64,000 bases of DNA from Amycolatopsis mongoliensis (lineage in GTDB: Bacteria > Actinomycetota > Actinomycetes > Mycobacteriales > Pseudonocardiaceae). Under the pieces are notes generated by a model that saw nothing but the letters and a program-made list of their open reading frames with translations, did not search any database and had not been told where the DNA came from. The translations under genes were made by a program, and so were the position numbers. Below are positions 16,133 to 24,210 of the stretch, in pieces. Where the stretch lies: the NCBI RefSeq assembly GCF_030285665.1, contig NZ_CP127295.1, positions 10,416,001-10,480,000 of the forward strand, given 5' to 3'. Position 1 is the stretch's first letter. Each line of letters opens with the position of its first letter.

Positions 16133-17086
16133 ATGGCCTCCACGCCCACCGCCCAGGACACCCTCGCCGCGCAGTTCGCCGAGCACCGCGGTCACCTGAT
16201 CGGGGTCGCCTACCGGCTGACCGGCACGCGCGCCGACGCCGAGGACGCGGTCCAGGAGTCCTGGCTGCGGCTGGCCGGGCTCGACGACGCCGGCCGCGCG
16301 GCGATCCGCGACCTGCGCGGCTGGCTCACCACGGTCGTCGGCCGGATCTGCCTCGACCGGCTGAAGTCGGCCGCGGCGCAGCGGGAGAAGTACGTCGGCA
16401 ACTGGCTGCCGGAGCCGGTCGTCACGCCGTTCGGACGGCCGGTGAGCGAGGACCCGCTCGACGTCGCCGTGCGCGACGACGGCCTGCGGATGGCCGCGCT
16501 CGTCGTGCTCGACAAGCTGACCCCGGAGCAGCGCGTCGCGTTCGTGCTGCACGACGCCTTCTCGGTGCCGTTCGCGGAGATCGCCGACGCGCTCGGCGTC
16601 TCGGTCGACGCCGCGCGCCAGTACGCGTCCCGCGGCCGCAAGGCCCTCGCCGACGCCGACCCGGCCCCGCGCGTCCCGCTCGACGACCAGGCGCAGATCC
16701 TCGAGAAGTTCGTCACCGCGCTGCAGCAGGGCGACATCCGGGCGATGACCGAGCTGCTGGCCCCGGACGTCGTGCTCATCGGCGACTCGAACGGCAAGGG
16801 CCGCACCGCCCGCCAGCTCATCCTGGGCCCGGACAAGATCGTCCGGTTCTTCGTCGGCCTCACGCGCAAGTACGCGCCGGGTATGGCCGAGCGGGGTGTC
16901 CCGGTCCTGGTCAACGGCGACCTGGGGATGTACCTGCCGCCGATGCCGGGCCGCGACGGCTTCCTCGCCCTCGACGAGCACGTGCAGTCGGTGACCATCC
17001 GCGACGGGAAGATCGTGGCGATCTACGACGTCGTCAACCCGGACAAGCTGACCCGGATCACGCGTCCCGGCGCCGCGCCCGCGTGA
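16133..17086 (+). CDS. ECF41/SigJ-type RNA polymerase sigma factor, 317 aa
   Basis: Region 2 is EHRGHLIGVAYRLTGTRADAEDAVQESWLRL and region 4 contains LTPEQRVAFVLHDAFSVPF with the HTH IADALGVSVDAARQYASRG. A C-terminal SnoaL-like domain follows (residues about 195-310), which defines the ECF41 group and acts as a built-in regulator in place of an anti-sigma factor. The ATG at 16133 is preferred over the ATG at 16115. ECF41 factors often control adjacent CMD-type or oxidoreductase genes; the nearest CMD gene is at 17892. The 3' end overlaps the convergent ABC permease by 29 bp. Confidence 0.9.
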   Translation: MASTPTAQDTLAAQFAEHRGHLIGVAYRLTGTRADAEDAVQESWLRLAGLDDAGRAAIRDLRGWLTTVVGRICLDRLKSAAAQREKYVGNWLPEPVVTPFGRPVSEDPLDVAVRDDGLRMAALVVLDKLTPEQRVAFVLHDAFSVPFAEIADALGVSVDAARQYASRGRKALADADPAPRVPLDDQAQILEKFVTALQQGDIRAMTELLAPDVVLIGDSNGKGRTARQLILGPDKIVRFFVGLTRKYAPGMAERGVPVLVNGDLGMYLPPMPGRDGFLALDEHVQSVTIRDGKIVAIYDVVNPDKLTRITRPGAAPA

Positions 17087-17828
17087 TCCCGGCCGCCAGC
17101 AGCAGGACGGCGAAGGCGCCGAAGTAGGCCAGGGCCCAGCCCGGGCTCAGCGGCGAATCCGACAGGACGGTGGCGGTGCCGCCGTCCCGCCCGGCGTTGG
17201 CCTCCCCGCTGCCGCTCAGGAACTTCGTGACGGCGTTCAGCGGCAGCCACCGGTGGATCGCCTGCCCCGCCCGGGGGATCAGCTCGACGACGTTCTCCGC
17301 CATCAGCGGGTAGCCGACGAGCAGCGCGACGGCGCCCGCGGTGTACCGCACGAGCAGGCCGACGCCGACCCCGCAGACGGCGGCCAGGGCGAACACCGGG
17401 CCGGTCCCGGCGACGATCGTCCAGTCCGCGACGCTGGTCAACGCCAGGTCGGCGTCCGGGGCGAGGACCCGCGCCACCAGCCACGCCGTGAACGCGGCGG
17501 CCTCGCCGAGCCCGAAGGCGTACCCGGCGACGACCACGGCCTTCGCCACCAGCGCCGGCCAGCGGCTCGGCACGGCCTGGAAGGTGCCGTGGATCGTGCC
17601 GGTGTGGTACTCGCTCGTCACGGCGAGCCCGGCCGCCACCAGGACGGCGACCAGCCCGAGCTGGTAGCCGAACTGGGTGCTCGCGACGGTGGGCGGCAGC
17701 CGCGACTCGGTCGCCGTCAGGGCGGTGAGCGCGGCCGGGGCGGCCAGCGCGACGAGCGCGAAGAGGCCGCACACCCACGGCGTGGCGATGCTGAAGAGCT
17801 TGATCCGTTCACTGGCCACGAGGTGCAT
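17058..17828 (-). CDS. ABC-2 type permease, 256 aa, without ATPase partner
   Basis: Starts MHLVASERIKLFSIATPW, the usual N-terminus of actinobacterial ABC-2 permeases, with six membrane helices and the EYHTGTIHGTFQAVPSR segment characteristic of these proteins (cytoplasmic coupling loop). No ATP-binding gene is next to it, so either an ATPase acts from elsewhere or the operon has been disrupted. The substrate is unknown. Confidence 0.8.
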   Translation of the reverse strand: MHLVASERIKLFSIATPWVCGLFALVALAAPAALTALTATESRLPPTVASTQFGYQLGLVAVLVAAGLAVTSEYHTGTIHGTFQAVPSRWPALVAKAVVVAGYAFGLGEAAAFTAWLVARVLAPDADLALTSVADWTIVAGTGPVFALAAVCGVGVGLLVRYTAGAVALLVGYPLMAENVVELIPRAGQAIHRWLPLNAVTKFLSGSGEANAGRDGGTATVLSDSPLSPGWALAYFGAFAVLLLAAGITRARRRDA

Positions 17829-17891
17829 GCCCGGAACGGTCCCGCGGCGGGCCCCGGTCGCGCGTCCGACCGGAGTCCGATTCCCGGGGTC

Positions 17892-18458
17892 CTACGGGAG
17901 CGGGACGCGGCAGGCGTCGCCCGAGGTGAAGCCCTGGTCGACGATGCCGAGGGCGCTGTTCATCCGGGCGCGCGAGTTCTCCAGCGCGATCTGGTAGGTC
18001 AGCTCGACGACGCCGTCGCGGCCGAACTCGCGCTCGAGTTCGGCGACCTGCTCGTCGGTCACGGTGACCTGCTCACCGGACATCGCGTCGGCGTAGGCGA
18101 TCGCGAGCCGCTCCTGGTGGCTGAACGCGGGCGAGGTCGCGTGGTCGTCGATCTTCTTCAGCCGCTCGATGTCCAGGCCGTCGTGCTTCTGCAGCATCGT
18201 GCCGAAGTCGACGCACCACGAGCAGCCGATCCGGGTCGCGACGCGGTAGACGGCGAGCTCGCGCACGTTCGCCGGCACCTTCTTCGAGGCCCGTTCCACC
18301 ATCAGCTCGTGCACGGTGCCGGCCCGCAGCAGGCCGCGGTGGTGCGCGGTGACGGCCACCGGTTCGGGCACCGCGCCGTAGCGCCGCCCGGCGATCCGGT
18401 AGACCAGCTTGAGGAACGGGCCGGCTTCGGCCGTCTTCTTCACGGGCATGCGAGGCAT
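17892..18458 (-). CDS. Carboxymuconolactone decarboxylase/AhpD-like protein, 188 aa
   Basis: An all-helical CMD-family protein with the redox pair CSWCVDF (GCSWC at about residue 78) and an E(x)..H region typical of AhpD-like peroxidase/reductase proteins. The start ATG at 18458 lies 21 bp after the MFS exporter gene, so the two likely form one MarR-controlled operon. A role in dealing with reactive or electrophilic compounds handled by the exporter is plausible. Confidence 0.8.
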   Translation of the reverse strand: MPRMPVKKTAEAGPFLKLVYRIAGRRYGAVPEPVAVTAHHRGLLRAGTVHELMVERASKKVPANVRELAVYRVATRIGCSWCVDFGTMLQKHDGLDIERLKKIDDHATSPAFSHQERLAIAYADAMSGEQVTVTDEQVAELEREFGRDGVVELTYQIALENSRARMNSALGIVDQGFTSGDACRVPLP

Positions 18459-18479
18459 CTGCGTCTCCTTCGTTCGCGG

Positions 18480-19838
18480 TCACGAGGGGGACGAGACCGC
18501 TTCCGCGGACGTGACGACGGGCGTCGTGACGCAGGCCACGAGCATGATCGCGGCCGCGGAGGCGAACACGACGGTGAGGCCGGCGGCGCCGAGGCCGCCG
18601 GTCGTGGCCAGCGCGAGCCAGCCGAACACCGCGGCGCCGGCGAGCCCGCCGGCCTGCCGGGCGAAGGTCAGCGACCCCAGGGTGACGCCCATCAGGTCCG
18701 GCCGGGCGCGGGTCTGGCCCAGCACGGTGTACGCCGAGGTGCAGACGGTGAAGGCGGCGCCGATCGCGAACAACCCCGGCGCGAGCAGCCAGGGAATGCC
18801 CGCCGAGGCGGCCGCGACGGCGACCACGGCGAGCCCGGCCGTGCCGAGCAGGCAGCCGAACCGGCCCCACGCGGTCATCTCCGGGCGTTTGCGGGCCAGC
18901 GCGGCGAAGGACGCGGACAGCGCGAGCTGCCCGGCGGTCATCGCGACGAGCAGCGCACCGGTCCCGGCCGCGCCCGCGCCCAGCGCGGCGACCAGCGCGA
19001 CGTAGGTGAAGGTGCCGTAGAGCGCGGCGCCCGCGAGGCCGTTGACCACCACCGCGCGGGCCAGGACGGCGTCCGCGAACACCTTCGGCGAGATCAGCGG
19101 GCTCGGCGCGCGGCGCTGCCGGCGCACGAAGAGAGTTCCCGCCGCGGCGGCGGCCCCGACGAGAATCGGTGTCCACAGTGGACTTTTTGCGAGCGCGTCG
19201 ACGGTGCCGAGTACGACGACGGCGGAACCCGCGACGGCGAGCAGCACGCTGCTCCCGACGTCGAACTTCTCCTTGGTGCGGCGGGGTTTCGCGGGCAGGC
19301 CGCGCACGCCGAGCACCAGGGCGGGGACGCAGAGCGGGAGGTTGACCAGGAAGATCCAGCGCCAGCCCGGGCCCGCGGCGAGCAGCCCGCCCAGCGGCGG
19401 CCCGCCGAGGGTGGCGGCGGCGAACACCGCCGTCTGCCAGCCCTGACGGCGCAGCAGCTCGTCGCGCTCGAACAGCTCGCCGAGCGCGCTCATCGCCGTG
19501 ACGATCAGGCCGCTCCCGCCCAGTCCCTGCAGGGCGCGCGCGGCGATCAGCGAGCCGAGGTCGGGCGCGGCGGCGCACCACGCCGAGGCCACGGCGAACA
19601 CGAGAACCGAGCCGGCGAAGGAGATCCGGCGGCCGTACAGGTCGCCGAACCGGCCGTGCAGCGGCGTCGCGACGGTGAGGGTGAGCAGGCCGGCGGCGGT
19701 CACCGCGACGAGACCCGTGCGGGCGTGCAGGTCTTCGCCGATCGAGGGCAGGGCCGCGGTGACGATCAGGCCGTCGAGCTGGGCCATGGCCATGCCGAGC
19801 AGCAGGCCGGCGAAGGCGAGGTTCCGAGATGCGTGCAT
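18480..19838 (-). CDS. MFS drug-efflux transporter, 452 aa
   Basis: The ATG at 19838 (MHASRNLAFAGLLLG) is preferred to 19868 because the operator palindrome includes it. Motifs of the drug:H+ antiporter families are visible: AALPSIGEDL, LHGRFGDLYGRRI (motif A) and LGGPPLGGLLAAGPGWRWIFLVNLP (motif C-like, positions near 135-160). Twelve to fourteen membrane helices are expected. It is divergent from marR-type regulator 19863 and is likely repressed by it. Confidence 0.88.
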   Translation of the reverse strand: MHASRNLAFAGLLLGMAMAQLDGLIVTAALPSIGEDLHARTGLVAVTAAGLLTLTVATPLHGRFGDLYGRRISFAGSVLVFAVASAWCAAAPDLGSLIAARALQGLGGSGLIVTAMSALGELFERDELLRRQGWQTAVFAAATLGGPPLGGLLAAGPGWRWIFLVNLPLCVPALVLGVRGLPAKPRRTKEKFDVGSSVLLAVAGSAVVVLGTVDALAKSPLWTPILVGAAAAAGTLFVRRQRRAPSPLISPKVFADAVLARAVVVNGLAGAALYGTFTYVALVAALGAGAAGTGALLVAMTAGQLALSASFAALARKRPEMTAWGRFGCLLGTAGLAVVAVAAASAGIPWLLAPGLFAIGAAFTVCTSAYTVLGQTRARPDLMGVTLGSLTFARQAGGLAGAAVFGWLALATTGGLGAAGLTVVFASAAAIMLVACVTTPVVTSAEAVSSPS

Positions 19839-19868
19839 AAAGCACACGTTATAACGTGCCTTATGCAC
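19833..19868. promoter_or_regulatory. Operator/promoter between MFS exporter and MarR gene
   Basis: A perfect 14-bp palindrome CACGTTATAACGTG (19845-19858) is flanked by inverted outer arms GTGCATAA (19833-19840) and TTATGCAC (19861-19868). The outer arms contain the start codons of both genes, so both reading frames begin Met-His. The TATAAC in the centre can act as a -10 on either strand, which would give leaderless or near-leaderless mRNAs. A regulator bound here would cover both promoters and both start sites. Confidence 0.7.
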
Positions 19869-20315
19869 ACATCAAGCTCCGACGGCGGCCCCGCCCTCTT
19901 CCGGCTGGTCCGGCACTGGGCGCGCCAGTGGGCTCCGGACGTCGTCGAGCGCTTCGCCGCCGACGCCCCGCCGGCGTGGACCGTGCCGAACCTCCTGGTC
20001 ATCCAGGCCGTCGACGGCGCCACGGCGGACGAGGTGACGGTCGCCGACGTGGCCCACCAGCTGGGCATCGACCGCTCGGTGGCCAGCCGGATGGTCGCCG
20101 AAGCGGGCCGGGACGGCTTCGTCGTGCGCGCGACGTCGGCCCGGGACGCGCGCCGCGCGGTGCTGACGCTCACCGACGCGGCGAAGGAGTTCCTCGCCGC
20201 TTCGCAGGCCCACCAGCGTCAGGCGTTCGAGGCACTGGTGGGCCACTGGGCCGCGGAGGACCGCGAGCGCTTCGCGGGCTACCTGGGCCGGCTCGCGGAC
20301 GAGGTCCTCGGTTAG
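19863..20315 (+). CDS. MarR-family transcriptional regulator, 150 aa
   Basis: A winged-HTH repressor. Residues about 50-75 hold the recognition part (VADVAHQLGIDRSVASRMVAEA) and the wing DGFVVRATSARDARRAVLTLT is the classical MarR wing. Divergent from the MFS exporter with start codons 24 bp apart. Its TAG stop (20313-20315) coincides with the target duplication of the IS481 insertion, so the coding sequence is intact. Confidence 0.9.
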   Translation: MHTSSSDGGPALFRLVRHWARQWAPDVVERFAADAPPAWTVPNLLVIQAVDGATADEVTVADVAHQLGIDRSVASRMVAEAGRDGFVVRATSARDARRAVLTLTDAAKEFLAASQAHQRQAFEALVGHWAAEDRERFAGYLGRLADEVLG

Positions 20316-21310
20316 CTGTATTGCCCTGCGAGGTTGGGGACGCGGCTGGCGGGTGGTTGGCCGGCGAGTGCGGTATGGCCGCGATGGTGATTGTAAGTGT
20401 GCAACCAGCCCGGTAACGCATCGCGGCGCTGGGTCTCGGTGCGGTAAGGCCGGGCGTAGGCCCATTCGTCGAGCAGGGTGCGGTTGAACCGCTCCACTTT
20501 GCCGTTGGTTTGTGGCCGGTAAGGCCGGGTGCGTTTGTGGGCGACGCCCGCGTCGCGCAGCGTGTCGCGCCAGAGCCGAGAGCGGTAGCAGGAGCCGTTG
20601 TCGGTCAGCACCCGTGCAACGGTGATCCCGGCATCGGCGAAGAACGCCTGCGCGCGGGTCCAGAACGCGGCCGCGGTCTCCTTCGTCTCATCCGGGAGGA
20701 TTTCGGTGTAGGCCAGGCGAGAGTGATCGTCCACGGCGTTGTGCAGGTAGCTGTAGCCCAGGTTCGCGCGGCCGCCGACCTTGCGCGGTCGGGCGGGGTC
20801 ACGGTGGGCGGCGCTGTTGCGGCCACCGGCGGCACGTCCGTGAACGCGGTGGCCGCCGCCGTCGGGGATGTTGCCCAGCTTCTTGATGTCCACGTGCACC
20901 AGATCACCGGGTGCCGGGTGTTCGTAGCGGCGGACCACCCGGCCGGTGGCCCGATCCAGATGCCGCAGCCGGGCCAGCCGGTAGCGGGACAGGACCCGAT
21001 GCACCGTGGAAGGGTTCAACCTGAGCAGGTAGGCGATGCGGGCCGGTCCCCACCGGCGCAGGACGCGGACCTTGATGATCCGTCGTTCGGTCCGGGTGGG
21101 AGTCCGGTTCGGGCTGGTGGCAGGCCGTGACGGACGGTCGGTCATGCCTGCTTCGCCGTGGTCGCGGTAGCGGCCGGCCCATCGGACGGCGGTCGTGACC
21201 GAGACCTGGAACCGGTCCGCGGCTCGTCGCAGAGGCCAGCCCTCGTCCACGACGCAGCGGGCCAGGCGCAGCCTGCCGGTGGGGGTCAGGGGTGCGTTAG
21301 CGTGGGTCAC
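20312..21310 (-). CDS. IS481-family transposase, 332 aa
   Basis: The N-terminus (MTHANAPLTPTGRLRLARC; ATG at 21310) has two HTH units, followed by an rve integrase core with the DDE residues in LVHVDIKKLGN, VLTDNGSCYRS and NGKVERFNRTLL. The usual YNHHRGHTALAGQPPASR tail is present, so it looks functional. The in-frame extension to 21349 is not needed. Its TAA stop (20314-20312) is formed by bases of the target duplication outside the left inverted repeat. A degraded relative lies at 9972-10056. Confidence 0.93.
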   Translation of the reverse strand: MTHANAPLTPTGRLRLARCVVDEGWPLRRAADRFQVSVTTAVRWAGRYRDHGEAGMTDRPSRPATSPNRTPTRTERRIIKVRVLRRWGPARIAYLLRLNPSTVHRVLSRYRLARLRHLDRATGRVVRRYEHPAPGDLVHVDIKKLGNIPDGGGHRVHGRAAGGRNSAAHRDPARPRKVGGRANLGYSYLHNAVDDHSRLAYTEILPDETKETAAAFWTRAQAFFADAGITVARVLTDNGSCYRSRLWRDTLRDAGVAHKRTRPYRPQTNGKVERFNRTLLDEWAYARPYRTETQRRDALPGWLHTYNHHRGHTALAGQPPASRVPNLAGQYS

Positions 21311-21429
21311 GAGGGCCTCCAGGTAGCCGGTGCAGATGTCGCAATCCACACCGAACCCGGAGGCCCTCCCTCACACCAAGATCATCCGATCACGTGTTGC
21401 CCCGTCCCCAACCTCCGTGGTCAATACAG
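20316..21429 (-). mobile_element. IS481-family insertion sequence, intact, 1114 bp
   Basis: The two ends are inverted repeats of about 25 bp: each reads ctgtattg, then about 7 divergent bases, then gaggttgggga-like sequence inwards (left 20316-20340, right 21405-21429). A 4-bp direct repeat TTAG flanks the element (20312-20315 and 21430-21433). It contains one transposase gene on the minus strand. It lies precisely between two convergent genes whose stop codons are rebuilt by the duplicated TTAG. Confidence 0.9.
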
Positions 21430-22134
21430 TTAGCCCAGGATTTCGTTCAGAGCTTCCCAGGCGTGCCAGGCCCGGGTGACGCCGAACTGGGCGTTGAAGC
21501 GCAACGCGGCCCGGACGTCCTCCGGTGACGCGCCGCCCCGCATCGCGCGCCCGACGTGCGTGCGGAAGGTGTCGGCCAGCGTTTGGTAGTGGACATCGAC
21601 GCTGAGACTGACGAGGCCCCGCTCGCGTTCGCTGAGCGTGCCGGGCCCGTGGCCGGTGCGCATCCGCGACTGCAGGTCGAAGTAGCCGGCGAAGTGCGGG
21701 TCCAGCTCGTTCAGCCGGTCGCGCACCGGCTCCGGCAACGGGCTGGGCGCGGCGTCCGGCCCGGTCGACAGCAGCTCGGGCGCCAGCGGTTCGGCGTCAT
21801 CGGGGGTGATCCCGAGTTCCGCTTCGAGCTCGGCGATCCGCTCGATGCCCGCAGTGGCAACGTGGTAGCCGCAGTCGTACGAGACGAACCGCAGCAGCTC
21901 CCGGATGTCCGAAGTGGACACTCCGGCGGCCAGCCCGGCCCGCGCGTGGGCGGTGAAGGCCAGGCCCAGAATCCCCTGGCAGACGTCGGCCGTGACGCAC
22001 AGGAACGTCTTCTCCCGGTCGGTCAGCTCCGGGATCGCCCGGACGTGCTTCGCGGTGGCGCCGACCATCTGGGCGAAGACCGGGTCGAGCGCGGCGAGCC
22101 GCTCGAGGCTGGTCGGACTTGCGGTGGTGGTCAA
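21430..22134 (-). CDS. CMD-family protein with two related halves, 234 aa
   Basis: TTG start at 22134 with a GAGGGAG ribosome binding site upstream. The two halves (residues about 10-110 and 135-230) each resemble a carboxymuconolactone decarboxylase domain: ELTDREKTFLCVTADVCQG with HARAGLAAGVSTSDI, then LSERERGLVSLSVDVHYQT with HVGRAMRGGASPEDV. It is divergent from the TetR gene and is probably its target. The stop codon TAA overlaps the right TTAG duplication of IS481. Confidence 0.8.
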   Translation of the reverse strand: MTTTASPTSLERLAALDPVFAQMVGATAKHVRAIPELTDREKTFLCVTADVCQGILGLAFTAHARAGLAAGVSTSDIRELLRFVSYDCGYHVATAGIERIAELEAELGITPDDAEPLAPELLSTGPDAAPSPLPEPVRDRLNELDPHFAGYFDLQSRMRTGHGPGTLSERERGLVSLSVDVHYQTLADTFRTHVGRAMRGGASPEDVRAALRFNAQFGVTRAWHAWEALNEILG

Positions 22135-22169
22135 GATCGTGCTCCCTCAGTGTAGTGAACGTTCGTAGC

Positions 22170-22206
22170 GCTACAGCTGTAGTGCGAGTGACGCTACACC
22201 TGTAGC
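22170..22206. promoter_or_regulatory. Two TetR-type operators between CMD-like gene and tetR
   Basis: Two 14-bp near-palindromes, GCTACAGCTGTAGT (22170-22183) and GCTACACCTGTAGC (22193-22206), share the half-site GCTACA/TGTAGC with centres 23 bp apart. Half-site-like tgtag also occurs at 22151. They fill the 103-bp gap between divergent genes and are the likely binding sites of the TetR protein encoded at 22238. Confidence 0.7.
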
Positions 22207-22237
22207 GCAATAGGTGTCCAGCTACACTGGACCGACC

Positions 22238-22837
22238 ATGACCGAGAACCGCCGCCGCCCCAACGCCCGCGGCCAGGGCGAGCTGCTGCGCGAAGAGATC
22301 GTCACGGCCGCCGTGCGGATGCTCGACGAGCTGGCCGACGACGAAGCGCTGTCCCTGCGAGCCGTCGCGCGCGCGGTGTCGATCGCGGCGACGTCGGTCT
22401 ACCTGCACTTCCCGGACCGCGACGCGCTCGTGCTGGCGGCGATGCAGCGGTGCCACGAGGAGCTCGTCGCCGCCGGGGACGCGGCGGCCGCGGAGGCGCC
22501 GGACCCGGCGGCCGCGCTGCGCGCCCGGATCCTGACGCAGGCGGCGTGGGCGCGCGAGCACCCCGGGCTCTACAAGGTGCTGCACGAGAGCAAGGTCCAC
22601 CGGCGGCTCGGCATGCCGTTCAAGGAGGTCATGGTGGCGCGCACGATCGACGCGGTCCAGGCGTGCATGGACGCCGGCCTGGCGCCGGCCGACGACGCCA
22701 CGACCGTCGCCATCGACCTGCGGACCGCCGTCAACGGCATGCTGGCGCAGCGGATCAACGAGCCCGACCTGCCGTGGCCGCCGGCCGTCGAGCAGGTCGA
22801 CCGGTTCCTCGTGAAGCTGGTCGGCCTGCGGCGCTGA
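22238..22837 (+). CDS. TetR-family transcriptional regulator, 199 aa
   Basis: An N-terminal HTH (residues about 12-58: GELLREEIVTAAVRMLDELA, then SLRAVARAVSIAATSVYLHF) is followed by a helical ligand-binding domain of the TetR_C WHG/ DUF-like type. ATG at 22238 chosen because upstream residues in the frame come from the operator region. It likely represses itself and the divergent CMD-like gene. Confidence 0.9.
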   Translation: MTENRRRPNARGQGELLREEIVTAAVRMLDELADDEALSLRAVARAVSIAATSVYLHFPDRDALVLAAMQRCHEELVAAGDAAAAEAPDPAAALRARILTQAAWAREHPGLYKVLHESKVHRRLGMPFKEVMVARTIDAVQACMDAGLAPADDATTVAIDLRTAVNGMLAQRINEPDLPWPPAVEQVDRFLVKLVGLRR

Positions 22838-22875
22838 CTTGTGCCCGGCGCCGGGACCGGCTTGGGTGAGCGGGT

Positions 22876-23226
22876 ATGACCCCGGGTTTCCAGACGGTGA
22901 TCCCGCGGATGGTGGTGCGCGATCTCGTCGCCGCCGTCGCGTTCCTGCGTTCGGTCTTCGGCGCGACCGGCGAGGCCGACGGCGGGCGGCCCGCCGAGAT
23001 CCGCCTCGGCGACTCGCTCGTCATGGTGTCGGCCGAAGGCGAGCGTGAGCTGTTCCCCGCGTTCCTCTACGTGTACGTCGCCGACGCGGACGCGACGTAC
23101 CGCCGGGCCCTGGACTGCGGCGCGACGAGCCTCGAGGCTCCGGCGAACATGCCCTACGGCGACCGGCGCGCGATGGTCCGCGACCCGTTCGGCAACGTCT
23201 TCCAGATCGCGCACCGCCGTGGCTGA
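22876..23226 (+). CDS. VOC-superfamily protein (glyoxalase fold), 116 aa
   Basis: One VOC domain of the PhnB/bleomycin-resistance-like type: TVIPRMVVRDLVAAVAFLRSVFGA, LYVYVADADATYRRAL and a C-terminal DPFGNVFQIAHRRG. Metal-ligand positions are partly present (Glu/His). The specific activity cannot be assigned. Its end overlaps the next VOC gene by 8 bp. Confidence 0.8.
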   Translation: MTPGFQTVIPRMVVRDLVAAVAFLRSVFGATGEADGGRPAEIRLGDSLVMVSAEGERELFPAFLYVYVADADATYRRALDCGATSLEAPANMPYGDRRAMVRDPFGNVFQIAHRRG

Positions 23227-23617
23227 TCGCGTCCCGCGGCTGCGCCAGGTGGTCCTCGACGCACCGGACGCCCGTGCGCTGGCGGAGTTCTACCGGCGGC
23301 TGCTGGGGTTCTCGTACCGCCCGGGCGATCCGGACGACTGGGTGGTCCTGCTCGACGCGTCGGGCGTGCCGCGGCTGGCGTTCCAGCAGGTGCCGTCACT
23401 GCCGCCGCCGACGTGGCCGTCCGGCCCGCGGCCGCAGATGCTGCACCTGGACTTGACGGTGGAGACGCGGGCCGAACTGGACGAGCAGCACGACCGGGCG
23501 GTGTCCCTGGGCGCGCGGCTGCTGGCGGACCAGGCGGACGATCCGGAGGAGCCGCTGCGCGTCTACGCCGACCCCGCGGGGCACCCGTTCTGCATCTTCG
23601 TCGGTCCGGCGTTCTGA
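23219..23617 (+). CDS. VOC-superfamily glyoxalase-like protein, 132 aa
   Basis: GTG start at 23219 inside the end of the previous gene. The sequence LRQVVLDAPDARALAEFYRRLLGF, then MLHLDLTVETRAELDEQHDR and ADPAGHPFCIFVGPAF is the common actinobacterial glyoxalase-like (Glyoxalase_6) type. The pair is probably co-translated; substrates are unknown. Confidence 0.85.
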   Translation: MADRVPRLRQVVLDAPDARALAEFYRRLLGFSYRPGDPDDWVVLLDASGVPRLAFQQVPSLPPPTWPSGPRPQMLHLDLTVETRAELDEQHDRAVSLGARLLADQADDPEEPLRVYADPAGHPFCIFVGPAF

Positions 23618-23621
23618 GCCA

Positions 23622-24161
23622 CTACTCGCCCGTACTGCCGTCGACCGACTCGCGGATGAGGTCGGCGTGGCCGTTGTGACGGCAGTATTCCTCGACCATG
23701 TGGACCAGGATCCAGCGCAGGCTCGGCGAAGTGCCGTCCCGCCGCGTGTGCTTCGACGGCTGCGAAAGGTCACCCTGCGCCAGCGCTTCCGCGTACAGCT
23801 CGCGCGACCGCGCAACGGCCCGCTGCCAGAGCTCGCGGAGCTGCTCCGGGGTGTCCTCCGCGGCGGAATCCCAGTCCCAGTCCGGGCTTTCACGCCAGTC
23901 GACGGCGTTCCACGGCTCCGCCGGCTCGCGGTCGAACAGGACGCAGGAGAACCAGTAGTCCTCCACGTACGCGAGGTGCTTGAGCAGCCCGCCCAGCGTC
24001 AGGGTGGACGGTGGGAGCGTCGCGCGCAGACCCGCTTCGCCCAGCCCGGCGCACTTCCACGCCAGGGTGTCGCGGTGGAAGTCGAGGAAGCCGAGCAGGA
24101 TCGCGGCTTCGTCGCCGTCGACGGGCGGCTCGGTCCGCCCCTGGTCGTCCACTGAGGTCAC
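23622..24161 (-). CDS. DinB-family protein (DUF664), 179 aa
   Basis: A four-helix DinB/YfiT-like protein with the three metal-binding His positions in LLKHLAYVEDYWF and HMVEEYCRHNGHAD. In actinomycetes related proteins can act as thiol transferases (mycothiol-dependent) but this subset (DUF664) is uncharacterised. Convergent with the VOC gene, 4 bp between stops. Confidence 0.85.
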   Translation of the reverse strand: MTSVDDQGRTEPPVDGDEAAILLGFLDFHRDTLAWKCAGLGEAGLRATLPPSTLTLGGLLKHLAYVEDYWFSCVLFDREPAEPWNAVDWRESPDWDWDSAAEDTPEQLRELWQRAVARSRELYAEALAQGDLSQPSKHTRRDGTSPSLRWILVHMVEEYCRHNGHADLIRESVDGSTGE

Positions 24162-24210
24162 GGGCGCCGACTCTACCGAAACTGTCGGACCCCTCCGCTA
24201 GGTTTCCGGC

